Source: Mesorhizobium sp. AR10 (GTDB taxonomy: Bacteria > Pseudomonadota > Alphaproteobacteria > Rhizobiales > Rhizobiaceae). From it: a stretch of 64,000 bases of DNA. Each line of letters begins with the position of its first letter. Positions within the stretch are counted from its first letter, which is position 1. The notes under the pieces were generated by a model. That model was not told where the DNA came from. It ran no database searches and worked only from the letters and a program-made list of their open reading frames with translations. The translations under genes and the position numbers were made by a program. This document shows positions 1-8,587 of this stretch, piece by piece. The DNA is taken from contig NZ_CP080524.1 of NCBI RefSeq assembly GCF_024746795.1, positions 2,024,001 to 2,088,000 on the forward strand, in the 5' to 3' direction.

Positions 1-1
1 T

Positions 2-55
2 GCCAAGCTCGACCTGATGGGCTGGGGCGAAGAGGATATCTTCGCTCACAGCTGA
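2..55 (+). CDS. C-terminal end of an unidentified protein (partial)
   Basis: The first 18 codons of this frame read AKLDLMGWGEEDIFAHS and then a TGA stop. The start lies outside the window. The fragment is acidic and too short to assign to a family. The frame is inferred only because it is open from the window edge and ends shortly before a gene with its own ribosome binding site. Confidence 0.4.
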   Translation, partial: AKLDLMGWGEEDIFAHS

Positions 56-177
56 TGGCCTTAGCCCGGAACCAGGGCGCTATCCGTTGCGTTCTGTCGG
101 ATCAAATACTTGTTTTTTGCGCAATTCCGGACGGAAAACCGCTCACACTTTTCCTGGAATTGCTCAAGAGGGATGAC

Positions 178-381
178 ATGGCAGACCGCAAACCAATCTC
201 TACCGCGCCAACGGATGGCTCCAAGATCACTGTCCAATGGAAAGACAGTGACGGCGTCGTGAACGAATCCATCGCACAACATCGCGACGACGGTTGGTGG
301 GTCTATGTCGACAGCCATACGCAGAAGAAGGTCGAGCCGACCAGTTGGCGACCTGCCACCAGCGATGATGACGACGAATGA
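178..381 (+). CDS. Small hypothetical protein, 67 aa
   Basis: I chose the ATG at 178 because an AAGAGGGA ribosome binding site lies just upstream; the same frame is open further upstream but that part does not look coding. The protein starts MADRKPISTAPTDG, has tryptophan-rich middle parts (VQWKDSD, DGWWVY) and ends in a run of Asp/Glu. It has no signal peptide or membrane segment, so it is probably a small soluble protein. The start resembles the KPISTAP-type opening of small uncharacterised proteins seen in rhizobia. Function unknown. Confidence 0.6.
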   Translation: MADRKPISTAPTDGSKITVQWKDSDGVVNESIAQHRDDGWWVYVDSHTQKKVEPTSWRPATSDDDDE

Positions 382-491
382 TGCCGCCGCTGGCGGGACC
401 GATTGCTTTCGAATAGCCTGAAGCCGTTGAAATCGAGGCTGATTCGGGGTTTGCAGCTCCGCTGTTCGCCTCTTGCTCGGAGGAATGCTCT

Positions 492-746
492 ATGGGTATC
501 GAAAGCCTTCTGGTCTTCATCATCATCGGTGCCATTGCCGGCTGGCTCGCCGGCCTCATCGTCTCGGGCTTCGGCTTTGGCCTGATCGGCAACATAGTCG
601 TCGGCATCATTGGTGCGTTAATCGCCGGCTGGCTTTTCCCAAGGCTCGGATTCGCCATCGGCGGCGGTATTCTCGCCGCCATCATCAACGCCACGATTGG
701 CGCCGTCATCCTTTTGGTGCTGGTCAAGGTGATGAAGCGAGCTTGA
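492..746 (+). CDS. GlsB/YeaQ/YmgE-family stress-response membrane protein
   Basis: This is an 84-residue, very hydrophobic, glycine-rich protein with three predicted membrane segments (about residues 3-24, 28-48 and 55-80) carrying the GAIAGWLAG and GNIVVGIIGALIAGW pattern of the transglycosylase-associated family (PF04226). Length and composition fit the family. A CTCGGAGGA ribosome binding site precedes the ATG. Members are small inner-membrane proteins linked to general or acid stress; the molecular role is not known. It is followed on the same strand by another small membrane protein at 772, so the two may be cotranscribed. Confidence 0.85.
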   Translation: MGIESLLVFIIIGAIAGWLAGLIVSGFGFGLIGNIVVGIIGALIAGWLFPRLGFAIGGGILAAIINATIGAVILLVLVKVMKRA

Positions 747-771
747 GGCTCGACAAGAAAAAGGGCGCGCC

Positions 772-918
772 ATGAAACAGAACACCCTCTATGTCGTCAT
801 CGGCGCGCTCGTGGTCGTGGTCATTGCACTTGGCATCTACGTCTATCGCGAGCAGACCAAGCCGAAGGGCGTGGAACTCAAGATCGACGACAAGGGCATT
901 TCGATCCAGCAGAACTGA
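772..918 (+). CDS. Small membrane-anchored protein, 48 aa
   Basis: The frame encodes MKQNTLYVVIGALVVVVI, a single N-terminal membrane segment (about residues 6-24), then a short charged tail containing VELKIDDKGISIQQ. The start is 25 bases after the GlsB-type gene. A weak ribosome binding site (GACAAGAAAAAGGG) lies upstream. The layout, one membrane anchor plus a small hydrophilic domain outside or inside the membrane, matches small uncharacterised rhizobial envelope proteins. Function unknown. Codon use is normal for the region, which supports it being real despite the small size. Confidence 0.65.
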   Translation: MKQNTLYVVIGALVVVVIALGIYVYREQTKPKGVELKIDDKGISIQQN

Positions 919-989
919 ACATCTCAGGCACGGCGCTCCCAACGCGCCGGTGCCCACCCTTCATTCGACTCTTCAGGTCAGACCTTCAA

Positions 990-1985
990 GTGATACCTCG
1001 GATCGAGTTCAAGGCCAGCGAGGCTGTCCGAGCCGCGCTCTCAGCCATCGGGCGCACAGAAGATCTGCGCTTTTCTCCGGACAACCGACTGCTGGCAATT
1101 GCCGGATTTGCGCGAAAGCGCTGCCTGATCCTGAAGGTTGAGGTCGAGCCAGCGCCTGATGATCCCCAGGTCACCATCCATGATTTCATGGAGCTGACTT
1201 CGGAAGGCATTGGGGAGATCCATGGCCTCGATTTCATCGATGACCAAACCCTGGTTGTCGCCAATCGCGACGGGATGATTGCGATATTTTCTCTGCCGGG
1301 GGGAGAGCCGGCCGGCCGCAGCCGCGAAATTGCACCCATTCGCCAGATAAAGGGCGGTCTGTTCTGCAAGCTCAAGACACCGGGTTCGGTCGTCGCCAGA
1401 CAGGATCAGCGTGGCCGGGTCAGCCTGCTGGTCTGCAACAATTACAGGAACCAGGTCACCCGGCATGTGGTCGACCGGCGATGGGGCTATCGCGCGCGAA
1501 AGAACCACCTCCTTCTCAAACATGGTCTCGATATTCCGGACGGCATCGCCCTCAGCCATGACGGCCAATGGGTCGCCGTCAGCAGCCATGGCACCAACGA
1601 CGTGAAGATCTACAGCATGTCCGCGGCGCTCGGACCGGACACCGAGCCCGCTGGAATCCTCGAAAACGCCAATTATCCGCATGGCCTTCGCTTCACGGGC
1701 GATGGCCGGCATATCCTTGTCGCCGACGCTGGCAGTCCAATGCTGCACATCTATGACAGCGATACAGGCTGGAATGGGCGCCATACGCCTTCCCGATCTG
1801 TTGCCGTTCTCGACGATGAAACCTTCAAGCGCGGCAGGGCCAGTCTCGAGGAAGGCGGCCCGAAAGGCCTCGACATCGACCGATCCGGCCATGTTGTGGC
1901 GGTAACCTGCCAGGAGCAGACGCTGGCCTTCTTTCCGCTGGCATCGATGGCCGGTCAGCCACTGGAGCTTCTGCGCCAGACTTAA
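990..1985 (+). CDS. Beta-propeller (YncE/WD40-like) protein
   Basis: The 331-residue protein contains several blade-like repeats: LRFSPDNRLLAIAGF, GIALSHDGQWVAVSSHGTNDVKIY, LRFTGDGRHILVADAG and LDIDRSGHVVAVTC. These resemble WD40/NHL/YncE blades, which form ligand-binding or scaffold propellers. No signal peptide is visible, so it is probably cytosolic. The predicted start is GTG at 990 with only a weak upstream binding site, so the start is uncertain. The TAA stop sits inside a TTAA-N7-TTAA motif. The gene faces a convergent methyltransferase gene. No specific substrate or partner can be assigned. Confidence 0.7.
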   Translation: MIPRIEFKASEAVRAALSAIGRTEDLRFSPDNRLLAIAGFARKRCLILKVEVEPAPDDPQVTIHDFMELTSEGIGEIHGLDFIDDQTLVVANRDGMIAIFSLPGGEPAGRSREIAPIRQIKGGLFCKLKTPGSVVARQDQRGRVSLLVCNNYRNQVTRHVVDRRWGYRARKNHLLLKHGLDIPDGIALSHDGQWVAVSSHGTNDVKIYSMSAALGPDTEPAGILENANYPHGLRFTGDGRHILVADAGSPMLHIYDSDTGWNGRHTPSRSVAVLDDETFKRGRASLEEGGPKGLDIDRSGHVVAVTCQEQTLAFFPLASMAGQPLELLRQT

Positions 1986-1996
1986 CGCACCTTTAA
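1982..1996. promoter_or_regulatory. CtrA-like box TTAACGCACCTTTAA
   Basis: This is a perfect TTAA-N7-TTAA sequence, the full-site consensus of the cell-cycle regulator CtrA in alphaproteobacteria. It overlaps the stop codon of the preceding gene and lies between convergent genes, so a direct promoter role is doubtful. It differs by one base from a second copy at 2992-3006. Confidence 0.4.
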
Positions 1997-2054
1997 CACT
2001 AAGCCATTGTTTTCGTTGGAAGGCGTTACCGCAGTCCCGAAGATTCAGCGGCGT

Positions 2055-2702
2055 CTAGCGCTCTGGCCAGTGCGCCGTCTTTCTGACTATCAGTTGATTG
2101 CCCCGGTGCTGTTCAGTCATGCAGCCCTTAAAGACGCGGGCGAATAGCTCGATCGCCGGGCCGGGCCTGGCCTGATCCGCTACTTTTTTGGTAATCCCCC
2201 ATCGCAGATCGTCCCAGATCATCGTGCCGCCGATCTTTAACAATGACCAGGCGAGGGCGGTTTGTGGAAATACATCATCACGTCGCTTGCCCGCGTCGAG
2301 ATAGATCACGTCGAATCGAGCGGCTTCGGTCGCCAAGGTTTCCATTACGGCAAGGGCTGACCCTTTGATCTTTCGGCAACGATCCAGATAGGAACTGGTG
2401 TTTAGATCAAAACGGCGTTCAACCTCCGGTGCGGCAAATATGTCGACGCATGTCACATGGCCCAAGGGAAACATTTCGAGCAGGGCGACGGCTGACCGGC
2501 CTTCGTAAGAACCAAGCTCCAGAACGGCGACCTTCTCAGACCGCATATGGCGCAACGGGGCAAACCAAAACGGCAATTTCTTGCTCAACCAGTCGCTCGT
2601 GAAGTCCTTACCCTCGAACCACGACGCGCATTCTGGCGGTAGTATGCTGTTCTGATTTGGCGGGGGCGCCTTTTTGAGCCCAAGAAACGTTTTCAAGCCC
2701 AT
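2055..2702 (-). CDS. Class I SAM-dependent methyltransferase (Methyltransf_24 type)
   Basis: The 215-residue protein has a motif I sequence VLELGSYEGRSA (about residues 60-71), an acidic strand-2 end CVDIF, DVIYLDAGKRRDD as the motif II/Asp loop and IGGTMIWDDLRW as motif III. This is the arrangement of class I methyltransferases in the family related to rhamnosyl O-methyltransferase and cephalosporin hydroxylase-like proteins. The start at 2702 is the only in-frame ATG near the N-terminus. By eye its base composition is less GC-biased than its neighbours, and it sits alone between unrelated genes, which may indicate acquisition. Substrate unknown. Confidence 0.75.
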   Translation of the reverse strand: MGLKTFLGLKKAPPPNQNSILPPECASWFEGKDFTSDWLSKKLPFWFAPLRHMRSEKVAVLELGSYEGRSAVALLEMFPLGHVTCVDIFAAPEVERRFDLNTSSYLDRCRKIKGSALAVMETLATEAARFDVIYLDAGKRRDDVFPQTALAWSLLKIGGTMIWDDLRWGITKKVADQARPGPAIELFARVFKGCMTEQHRGNQLIVRKTAHWPER

Positions 2703-3065
2703 CGTTTCTGTCTCCCGATCATGGCGGGCCTCCTAGCATGTAACTCGAAAAGTCGCCAGCTATGACCGGGCAACCCTCCACACGGATGGACTGTCTTCCG
2801 CCCAGTTTGCCGGCGATCGCCTCGATTGCGCCGACGCCGGTGGGTACTGTGGCTGCCATGGGTCAGTGCAAAATCGGCGCCTTCCGAGAGATACCCAGTC
2901 GATGGCCACGCACATCAATCTGGGGCGTCCACGCCGCGGCAACGCGGAAGAGACAAGCGATTGATTAGAAAGCGCTTTAATTTTTTCCGACTTAACGCGC
3001 CTTTAAACCGCCGCATCTACTCTTCAACCCGAGCGCCATAGGCATCGGGACAGACAGCGCAACGC
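2703..3065. other. 363-bp intergenic region upstream of the PBP gene
   Basis: No convincing gene is visible. Short frames on both strands lack ribosome binding sites and coding bias. The right end is AT-richer and carries the CtrA-like box at 2992-3006, so the last 100 bases are probably the promoter region of the penicillin-binding protein gene. Confidence 0.5.
2992..3006 (+). promoter_or_regulatory. CtrA-like box TTAACGCGCCTTTAA upstream of PBP1A gene
   Basis: This is a perfect TTAA-N7-TTAA site ending 59 bases before the start codon of a class A penicillin-binding protein. CtrA controls cell-cycle and envelope genes in alphaproteobacteria, so control of this peptidoglycan synthase is plausible. 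It is a near copy (14 of 15 bases) of the site at 1982. Confidence 0.5.
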
Positions 3066-5315
3066 ATGGCGAACCGCAGAGACAGTCGCATCGAGCCCAG
3101 CTTCGAGGGATCGCCACGGGCGAAATCCCCGGCCGGTCTTTCGGTGAGCGAGGAGGATCGCGTCGTGCCTGGCAACCGCAAGTCCTCCGCAAAGCGCAAA
3201 TCATCCAAGGCAAGATCGTCGCGTGGCGGGCGCGGCCGAAGCCGGCGCGGCCTGTTCGGTGTGCTCGGCCGGTTGTTCTACTGGTGCTTCGTGCTGGCCA
3301 TCTGGGGCGGCATCGCCACTGCCGGCATCGTCGTCTACTACGGCGCGAAAATGCCGGCGGCCACGACCTGGGCCATTCCCGACCGCGCCCCCAACATCAA
3401 GATCGTCTCGGTCGATGGCAAGCTGCTGGCCAATCGCGGCATGAGCGGCGGCGAGGCCGTCGGCCTGCACGAAATGTCGCCCTACATCCCGGAGGCCGTC
3501 ATCGCCATCGAGGACCGCCGCTTCTATTCGCATTTCGGCATCGACCCGATCGGCCTTTCCCGCGCCATGGTGACCAATGTTCTGGGCGGGCGTTTTTCGC
3601 AAGGCGGCTCGACGCTGACCCAGCAGCTGGCCAAGAACCTGTTCCTGACACCCGACCGCACGCTGGAACGCAAGGTGCAGGAAGTGCTGCTGGCGCTGTG
3701 GCTGGAGCACAAGCACACCAAGGACCAGATCCTCGAAATGTACCTCAACCGGGTCTATTTCGGCTCCGGCGCCTATGGCGTCGAAGCGGCTTCGCGCCGC
3801 TATTTCGGCAAGAGCGCGCGCGATGTCACCCTGTCCGAGGCGGCCCTACTGGCCGGCCTTTTAAAAGCGCCGTCGCGGCTGTCGCCGGCACGCGACCCCA
3901 AGGCGGCCGAGGAGCGCGCGCAGCTGGTGCTTGCCGCCATGCGCGACGAAGGCAAGATCAGCGCCAAGGAGCAGACCATGGCGATGAGCGCGCCGGCGAC
4001 GCGCGCGCCGTCCTACTGGACCGGTTCGGAAAACTATGTCGCCGACACCATCATGGAAGAATTGCCCGATCTGATCGGCGACGTGCGCGGCGACATCGTC
4101 GTCGACACCACCGTTGACCTGACGCTGCAGAAGCTCGCCGAACAGTCGATCCGCCGTCTGATCGACGAGAGCGGCAAGAAGCTCAATGTCAGCCAGGGCG
4201 TGCTGGTGTCGATCGACAATTCCGGCGCCGTGCGCGCCATGGTCGGCGGCTACGACTATTCGACCAGCCAGTTCGACCGCGCCTCGGAAGCCCGCCGGCA
4301 GCCGGGCTCGGCGTTCAAGCCGTTCGTTTATATGGCGGCCCTGGAAGCCGGACGCACGCCCGACAGCGTGCGCAACGACGCGCCGATCAAGATCGGTAAA
4401 TGGACGCCGGACAATTACGGCGGCAAATATTTCGGCAAGGTGACGCTGGCTACCGCCCTGGCGAAATCGTTGAACTCGGTCGCCGCACAGCTGACCATGG
4501 AAGTCGGACCTGACGCGGTGGTCGAGGCGGCGCACCGGATGGGCATCCAGTCCGACCTGATAGCAAACACCTCGATCGCGCTCGGTACCTCGGAAGTGAC
4601 GCCGCTGGAATTGACCTCGGCCTATGTTCCCTTCGCCAACGGCGGCTACAAGCCGGACATCCACTTCATTCGCCGGGTGACGACAACCGAAGGCAAGGTG
4701 CTCTACGACAACAATGGCGGCAGCGCGCCGCGCGTCGTCAAGGCCGAGATCGTCGGCATGATGAATTCGATGATGACCGGCACGGTCGAGATCGGCACGG
4801 CCAAGAAGGCGGCATTCGCCTGGCCGTCGGCCGGCAAGACCGGCACCAGCCAGAATTCGCGCGACGCCTGGTTCGTCGGCTATACCGCCAATCTCACCAC
4901 CGGCGTCTGGTTCGGCAATGACGACGGCAGCCCGATGAAGAAGGTCACCGGCGGCGCGCTGCCGGCGCAGGCCTGGCATGAGTTCATGGTCGCAGCACAC
5001 GAAGGCGTGCCGGTGCGGCCATTGCCGGGAACCTGGAAGTCGACGCCGGCCGACACCATCGTTCAGGACGAAATTCCGTCCGACACACCGGCGCCGGTGC
5101 CGGCTGCGTCTGTTGGTCGATCAGCACCGCCTTCCAAGCCGCCTGCGCCGGCCCGTGCCGCGCGAGCGGCCGAAACGGTCGATGCGGAGGGCTTTGACAT
5201 GCCGGGCGATGGCGGCGCCACCGCATCGATCAAGCACCCGGTGCCGCCCGGCAATGTCGGCGGCCCGGTCAAGAAGCGGCAGACTTCGATCCTCGACATT
5301 CTCACCGGCGGTTAA
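3066..5315 (+). CDS. Class A penicillin-binding protein (PBP1A family)
   Basis: This bifunctional peptidoglycan synthase has 749 residues. An Arg/Ser/Lys-rich cytoplasmic tail is followed by one membrane segment at about 68-92. The GT51 glycosyltransferase domain shows EDRRFYSHFGIDPIG (near 148) and GGSTLTQQLAKNLFL. The transpeptidase domain has the catalytic SxxK in QPGSAFKPF (near 413), SLN in AKSLNSVAAQL, and KTG in GKTGTSQNSRDAWFVGYT (near 589). The last 100 residues are Pro/Ala-rich and low complexity. It polymerises and cross-links glycan strands at the outer face of the inner membrane. An upstream CtrA-like box suggests cell-cycle control. The long basic N-terminus is typical of rhizobial members. 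Confidence 0.93.
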   Translation: MANRRDSRIEPSFEGSPRAKSPAGLSVSEEDRVVPGNRKSSAKRKSSKARSSRGGRGRSRRGLFGVLGRLFYWCFVLAIWGGIATAGIVVYYGAKMPAATTWAIPDRAPNIKIVSVDGKLLANRGMSGGEAVGLHEMSPYIPEAVIAIEDRRFYSHFGIDPIGLSRAMVTNVLGGRFSQGGSTLTQQLAKNLFLTPDRTLERKVQEVLLALWLEHKHTKDQILEMYLNRVYFGSGAYGVEAASRRYFGKSARDVTLSEAALLAGLLKAPSRLSPARDPKAAEERAQLVLAAMRDEGKISAKEQTMAMSAPATRAPSYWTGSENYVADTIMEELPDLIGDVRGDIVVDTTVDLTLQKLAEQSIRRLIDESGKKLNVSQGVLVSIDNSGAVRAMVGGYDYSTSQFDRASEARRQPGSAFKPFVYMAALEAGRTPDSVRNDAPIKIGKWTPDNYGGKYFGKVTLATALAKSLNSVAAQLTMEVGPDAVVEAAHRMGIQSDLIANTSIALGTSEVTPLELTSAYVPFANGGYKPDIHFIRRVTTTEGKVLYDNNGGSAPRVVKAEIVGMMNSMMTGTVEIGTAKKAAFAWPSAGKTGTSQNSRDAWFVGYTANLTTGVWFGNDDGSPMKKVTGGALPAQAWHEFMVAAHEGVPVRPLPGTWKSTPADTIVQDEIPSDTPAPVPAASVGRSAPPSKPPAPARAARAAETVDAEGFDMPGDGGATASIKHPVPPGNVGGPVKKRQTSILDILTGG

Positions 5316-5367
5316 CCCCTCGCCACCGCAGCCGGCTTCCGCTACATGTCCCGCTGGAGACCGCGAC

Positions 5368-6120
5368 ATGGCTGAAACCGATAGCAGAAAAACGATCGTG
5401 CTGACCGGCGCCAGCCGCGGCATCGGCCACGCCACGGTCAAACGCTTTTCGCGCGAGGGCTGGCGCGTCATCACCTGCTCGCGCCAGGCTTTTGCTGAGG
5501 ACTGTCCATGGCCGGCCGGCCCGGAAGACCATATCAAGGTCGATCTTGCCGATCAGGAAGATGTCGGCATCGCCATTTCGGAAATCCGCCATCGGCTGGA
5601 AGCGCATGGCGGCCAGTTGCATGCGCTTGTCAACAATGCCGGCATTTCGCCCAAGCTCAAGGACGGCAACAGCCGCATGAACTCGATCGACACGCCGATG
5701 CATGTCTGGCGCGACGTGTTCCAGGTCAATTTCTTCGCGCCGATCATGCTGGCCAGAGGCCTGTTCAAGGAATTGGCGGCGGCGAAGGGCTCGATCGTCA
5801 ACGTCACCTCTATCGCCGGCAGCCGCGTGCATCCTTTTGCCGGCACCGCTTACGCGACATCGAAGGCGGCGCTCGGCTCCCTGACACGCGAGATGGCGCA
5901 TGATTTCGGCCCGCACGGCATCCGCGTCAATGCGATCGCACCCGGCGAGATCGACACCGCGATCCTGTCGCCGGGCACGGCCAAGATCGTCGAGACGATC
6001 CCGCTGCGGCGGTTAGGCACCACGGCCGAAGTCGCCGACATCATCTTCTTCCTGTGCTCGCAGCAGGCGTCCTATGTGACGGGCTCGGAAATCCATATCA
6101 ATGGCGGCCAGCACGTGTGA
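5368..6120 (+). CDS. SDR-family oxidoreductase
   Basis: The 250-residue protein is a classical short-chain dehydrogenase/reductase. It has the nucleotide-binding motif TGASRGIG at residues 12-19, the NNAG structural motif in LVNNAGIS, the catalytic YxxxK in AYATSKAAL with an upstream Ser in VNVTSIAGS, and the C-terminal YVTGSEIHINGGQHV typical of family ends. The substrate cannot be inferred. The ATG at 5368 is preceded by TGGAG; the frame is open upstream but that part overlaps the PBP gene. A degraded copy of the 3' end of an SDR gene lies 3.3 kb downstream at 9404-9454. Confidence 0.88.
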   Translation: MAETDSRKTIVLTGASRGIGHATVKRFSREGWRVITCSRQAFAEDCPWPAGPEDHIKVDLADQEDVGIAISEIRHRLEAHGGQLHALVNNAGISPKLKDGNSRMNSIDTPMHVWRDVFQVNFFAPIMLARGLFKELAAAKGSIVNVTSIAGSRVHPFAGTAYATSKAALGSLTREMAHDFGPHGIRVNAIAPGEIDTAILSPGTAKIVETIPLRRLGTTAEVADIIFFLCSQQASYVTGSEIHINGGQHV

Positions 6121-6137
6121 GCGGCTGACGCATTCGG

Positions 6138-7322
6138 TCAGATCGTTTTTGCCCGTCCCGCCAGGCTTCCCAGGACTGCCATCAGCAAGGTGGCGATGGC
6201 GCAGGCGGCCAGAGCAAAGCTCCAAGTTCCGGTCGCGTCATGGGTGAGACCGGCTAGCGGCGGGCCCGCGGCGGCCAGCGAATAGCCCAGGCATTGCGCC
6301 ATTCCCGACAGCGCCGCCGCTTCCTGGCTATTCGAGGCCTTCAAGCTGACGAACGAAAGGCCAAGCACGAAGGCGGCACCCGCGCCGAAGCCAAAGAGCG
6401 CTACCCAAAGTGCTGCAAGGGCCGGAAGCTGCCACAGGCCCAGCAGCGAAAGGCAGGTGGTCAGCGACACGCCCACGGCGAGCGCCCGCTGGTCCTTCAT
6501 ACGCTTGACGGCGGCACCGAGGAGCAGGCCGGGGATCGCGATTGCCAGTTGAGACAGCCCATGCAGCGAGCCTGCGGTAGCCACCGGGTAGCCGGCCTCT
6601 GCCAGGATCGAGGGCAACCATCCGACGATCACGTAGAAGACCAGTGAAGTGAGGCCCAGAAATCCGGTCACTTGCCACGCAAGGGCCGAGCGCCAGATGC
6701 GTCCGCGGTCATGCGTGGAGGATGCCTCTCGCTCCGGGGCGGAAGACAGCTGAAGCTGGGGAGCCCAGACGATCAAGGCTGCGACTGGAAAGATCAGCGT
6801 GCAGGCAAGCGAGAGGTGCCAACTCGATCCGGGCAATTGAGCAAGCGGGATCGCCGCTGTCGATGCGAGTGCCTGCGCAAGCCCGGACGCGATAGCATAG
6901 GCGCCGGTCAGGCCGGCGACCCGGTTGGGAAAATCCCGCTTCAGCAGGCTTGGGAGCAGGACGTTAGCGACGGCAATCCCGGCGCCAAGCGTGCCGGTTC
7001 CAAGGAACAGCGCCCAGATGGGGCCCGTCGAGCGCAGGGCAATACCGGCCGCAACAACAAGCAGCGCGCCGAACAAGGACTTCTCGATGCCGTATCGGCG
7101 CGCCAGGCCGGCCGCGAAGGGTGAGATCGCCGCGAACGCCAGCAAGGGAAGGGTCGTCAGCACACCTGCTTCGGCTGCGCTGATGCCGCTGTTTTCGCGG
7201 ATCATGCCCAGCATCGGCGCCACACTGGTGATGGGCGTGCGGAGCGTCGATGCGATCAGCAGGATGCCAAAAACGAGAAGCCCCTGGCCGCTGGATGTTC
7301 TGACAACCTCTCTTACCGTCAT
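6138..7322 (-). CDS. MFS transporter, CynX/NimT-like
   Basis: The 394-residue protein is almost entirely hydrophobic with about 12 membrane segments. The opening STLRTPITSVAPMLGMI and the loop AGLARRYGIEKSL match the CynX/NimT (cyanate or nitroimidazole transporter) branch of the major facilitator superfamily. It probably exports or imports a small polar compound across the inner membrane. A good AGGAG ribosome binding site precedes the ATG. It reads toward the SDR gene and ends 17 bases from it. The transported compound is unknown; the neighbouring quinone oxidoreductase and AraC regulator may belong to the same stress-response set. Confidence 0.82.
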   Translation of the reverse strand: MTVREVVRTSSGQGLLVFGILLIASTLRTPITSVAPMLGMIRENSGISAAEAGVLTTLPLLAFAAISPFAAGLARRYGIEKSLFGALLVVAAGIALRSTGPIWALFLGTGTLGAGIAVANVLLPSLLKRDFPNRVAGLTGAYAIASGLAQALASTAAIPLAQLPGSSWHLSLACTLIFPVAALIVWAPQLQLSSAPEREASSTHDRGRIWRSALAWQVTGFLGLTSLVFYVIVGWLPSILAEAGYPVATAGSLHGLSQLAIAIPGLLLGAAVKRMKDQRALAVGVSLTTCLSLLGLWQLPALAALWVALFGFGAGAAFVLGLSFVSLKASNSQEAAALSGMAQCLGYSLAAAGPPLAGLTHDATGTWSFALAACAIATLLMAVLGSLAGRAKTI

Positions 7323-7469
7323 TGCAGGCTCCTGACCTTGTTGTTAAGCGCGACGCAGTCCTTCTGTCCTCGTGCGCTTTGGTTTGCGTGTTACGGAAAA
7401 CGATCGCCAAATACCGTCAATCATCTCCAGCCCGCGCCAAGCGCAGGGCCATTGACCGAAATGGCCGGC

Positions 7470-8390
7470 TCATCCGGCCATGGTGAGAACAGCCTTGCCG
7501 CTGAAGCTGCGCTGTCGCAGTGCCTCAAGGGCTTGGGCGATGTCTGTCCACGGCACGGTTAGGGACACGCGGGTATCCAGCCGGCCAGCCGTGACCTTAG
7601 TGAGCAGCGAGGCGATGTCCGCGCCAATGCCTGAGCCGGAAGTGTAGTAAGCGAACGTCTGAAGCCTCGCGCCCTCGTGACCCGGAACGAACTGGCGAAA
7701 TCCAATGGGCGTCAGTTCGCCACTGCTCGAACCGAACATGACGATGGTCCCGCCAGGCGAGACACGTCCGATCGCGTGTGCCAGGCTTTCGCCACCGACC
7801 GACTCGGTGATCAGTGAGAACGGCCCACTGGCCAACTCGATCGACTCGACGACCTGCTCGGCTCCAAGGCCGCGGAGATCCTCGGCATGCCGGGCGGCGG
7901 CGATTGCGGTCACCGAGGCGCCTTGCTCGCGGGCGATCTGGATCTGGAAACGCCCGACCGCACCGCTTGCACCTGTGATCAGGACCTGCTGGCCGGCCAG
8001 GTCACCGCCATGGCGCAAGGTCCTTAGCGCCGTCGTGCCCGCGACCGGAAGCGTGGCGGCGGAAACGAAGCTGACGTCATCCGGCAGGACGGCGAGACGG
8101 TCGGTTGGAACGGCGACACGTTCGGCCCAGCCGGCCTCGTCGACCAAAGCCACAACCCGGGTGCCAACGGCCGGCCCGGAACCATCGGCTGCTGCCTGTT
8201 CGACAACCCCAACGATGTCCTGGCCAGGTATCCAGCCGTCCGGACGTATGGTGAGCAGGCGCAGTTCGCCGCGGTTCAACGAGGTTGCGTGCACCGAGAC
8301 GAGCGCCTCATTCGCGAAGGGCTGAGGGTCCTCGACCTCGGCGAGCCTCAGCCTAGTGGTGCTGTCGGGAGACATGACGAGGGCGAGCAT
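7470..8390 (-). CDS. Zinc-type alcohol dehydrogenase-like / quinone oxidoreductase (MDR family)
   Basis: The 306-residue protein starts MLALVMSPDSTTRLRL. I chose the ATG at 8390 because AGGAAAG lies at the correct distance upstream; a longer frame is open but its extra 51 residues do not resemble the family. The GroES-like N-terminal part contains NRGELRLL and GQDIVGVVEQAA, and the Rossmann part contains ITGASGAVGRFQIQIAREQGA for NADPH. No structural zinc cysteine cluster is seen, as in quinone oxidoreductases. It is divergent from the AraC regulator at 8588, which probably controls it. The likely role is NADPH-dependent reduction of quinones or enals. Confidence 0.82.
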   Translation of the reverse strand: MLALVMSPDSTTRLRLAEVEDPQPFANEALVSVHATSLNRGELRLLTIRPDGWIPGQDIVGVVEQAAADGSGPAVGTRVVALVDEAGWAERVAVPTDRLAVLPDDVSFVSAATLPVAGTTALRTLRHGGDLAGQQVLITGASGAVGRFQIQIAREQGASVTAIAAARHAEDLRGLGAEQVVESIELASGPFSLITESVGGESLAHAIGRVSPGGTIVMFGSSSGELTPIGFRQFVPGHEGARLQTFAYYTSGSGIGADIASLLTKVTAGRLDTRVSLTVPWTDIAQALEALRQRSFSGKAVLTMAG

Positions 8391-8587
8391 GGGTCGTACT
8401 TTCCTGCCGGTTGCGGATGCCTGCCTAGCCGTGCAAAGCACGGCAAGCTGGCCCAGTACCCATCGAGATGGCGGTCGGCGATGGGCGCGCGGGATCAACG
8501 GGATCACTATGCGCAACCGAAACCTATCGACTTCCCCGGGCAAAGAATTTAGCTACCATGGCGTTTAGTCGCTAAAAGTCGTCAATC

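Noticed and set aside
2762..3041. Short open frames between the methyltransferase and PBP genes
   Set aside because: No binding sites, odd composition and no family similarity; treated as intergenic.
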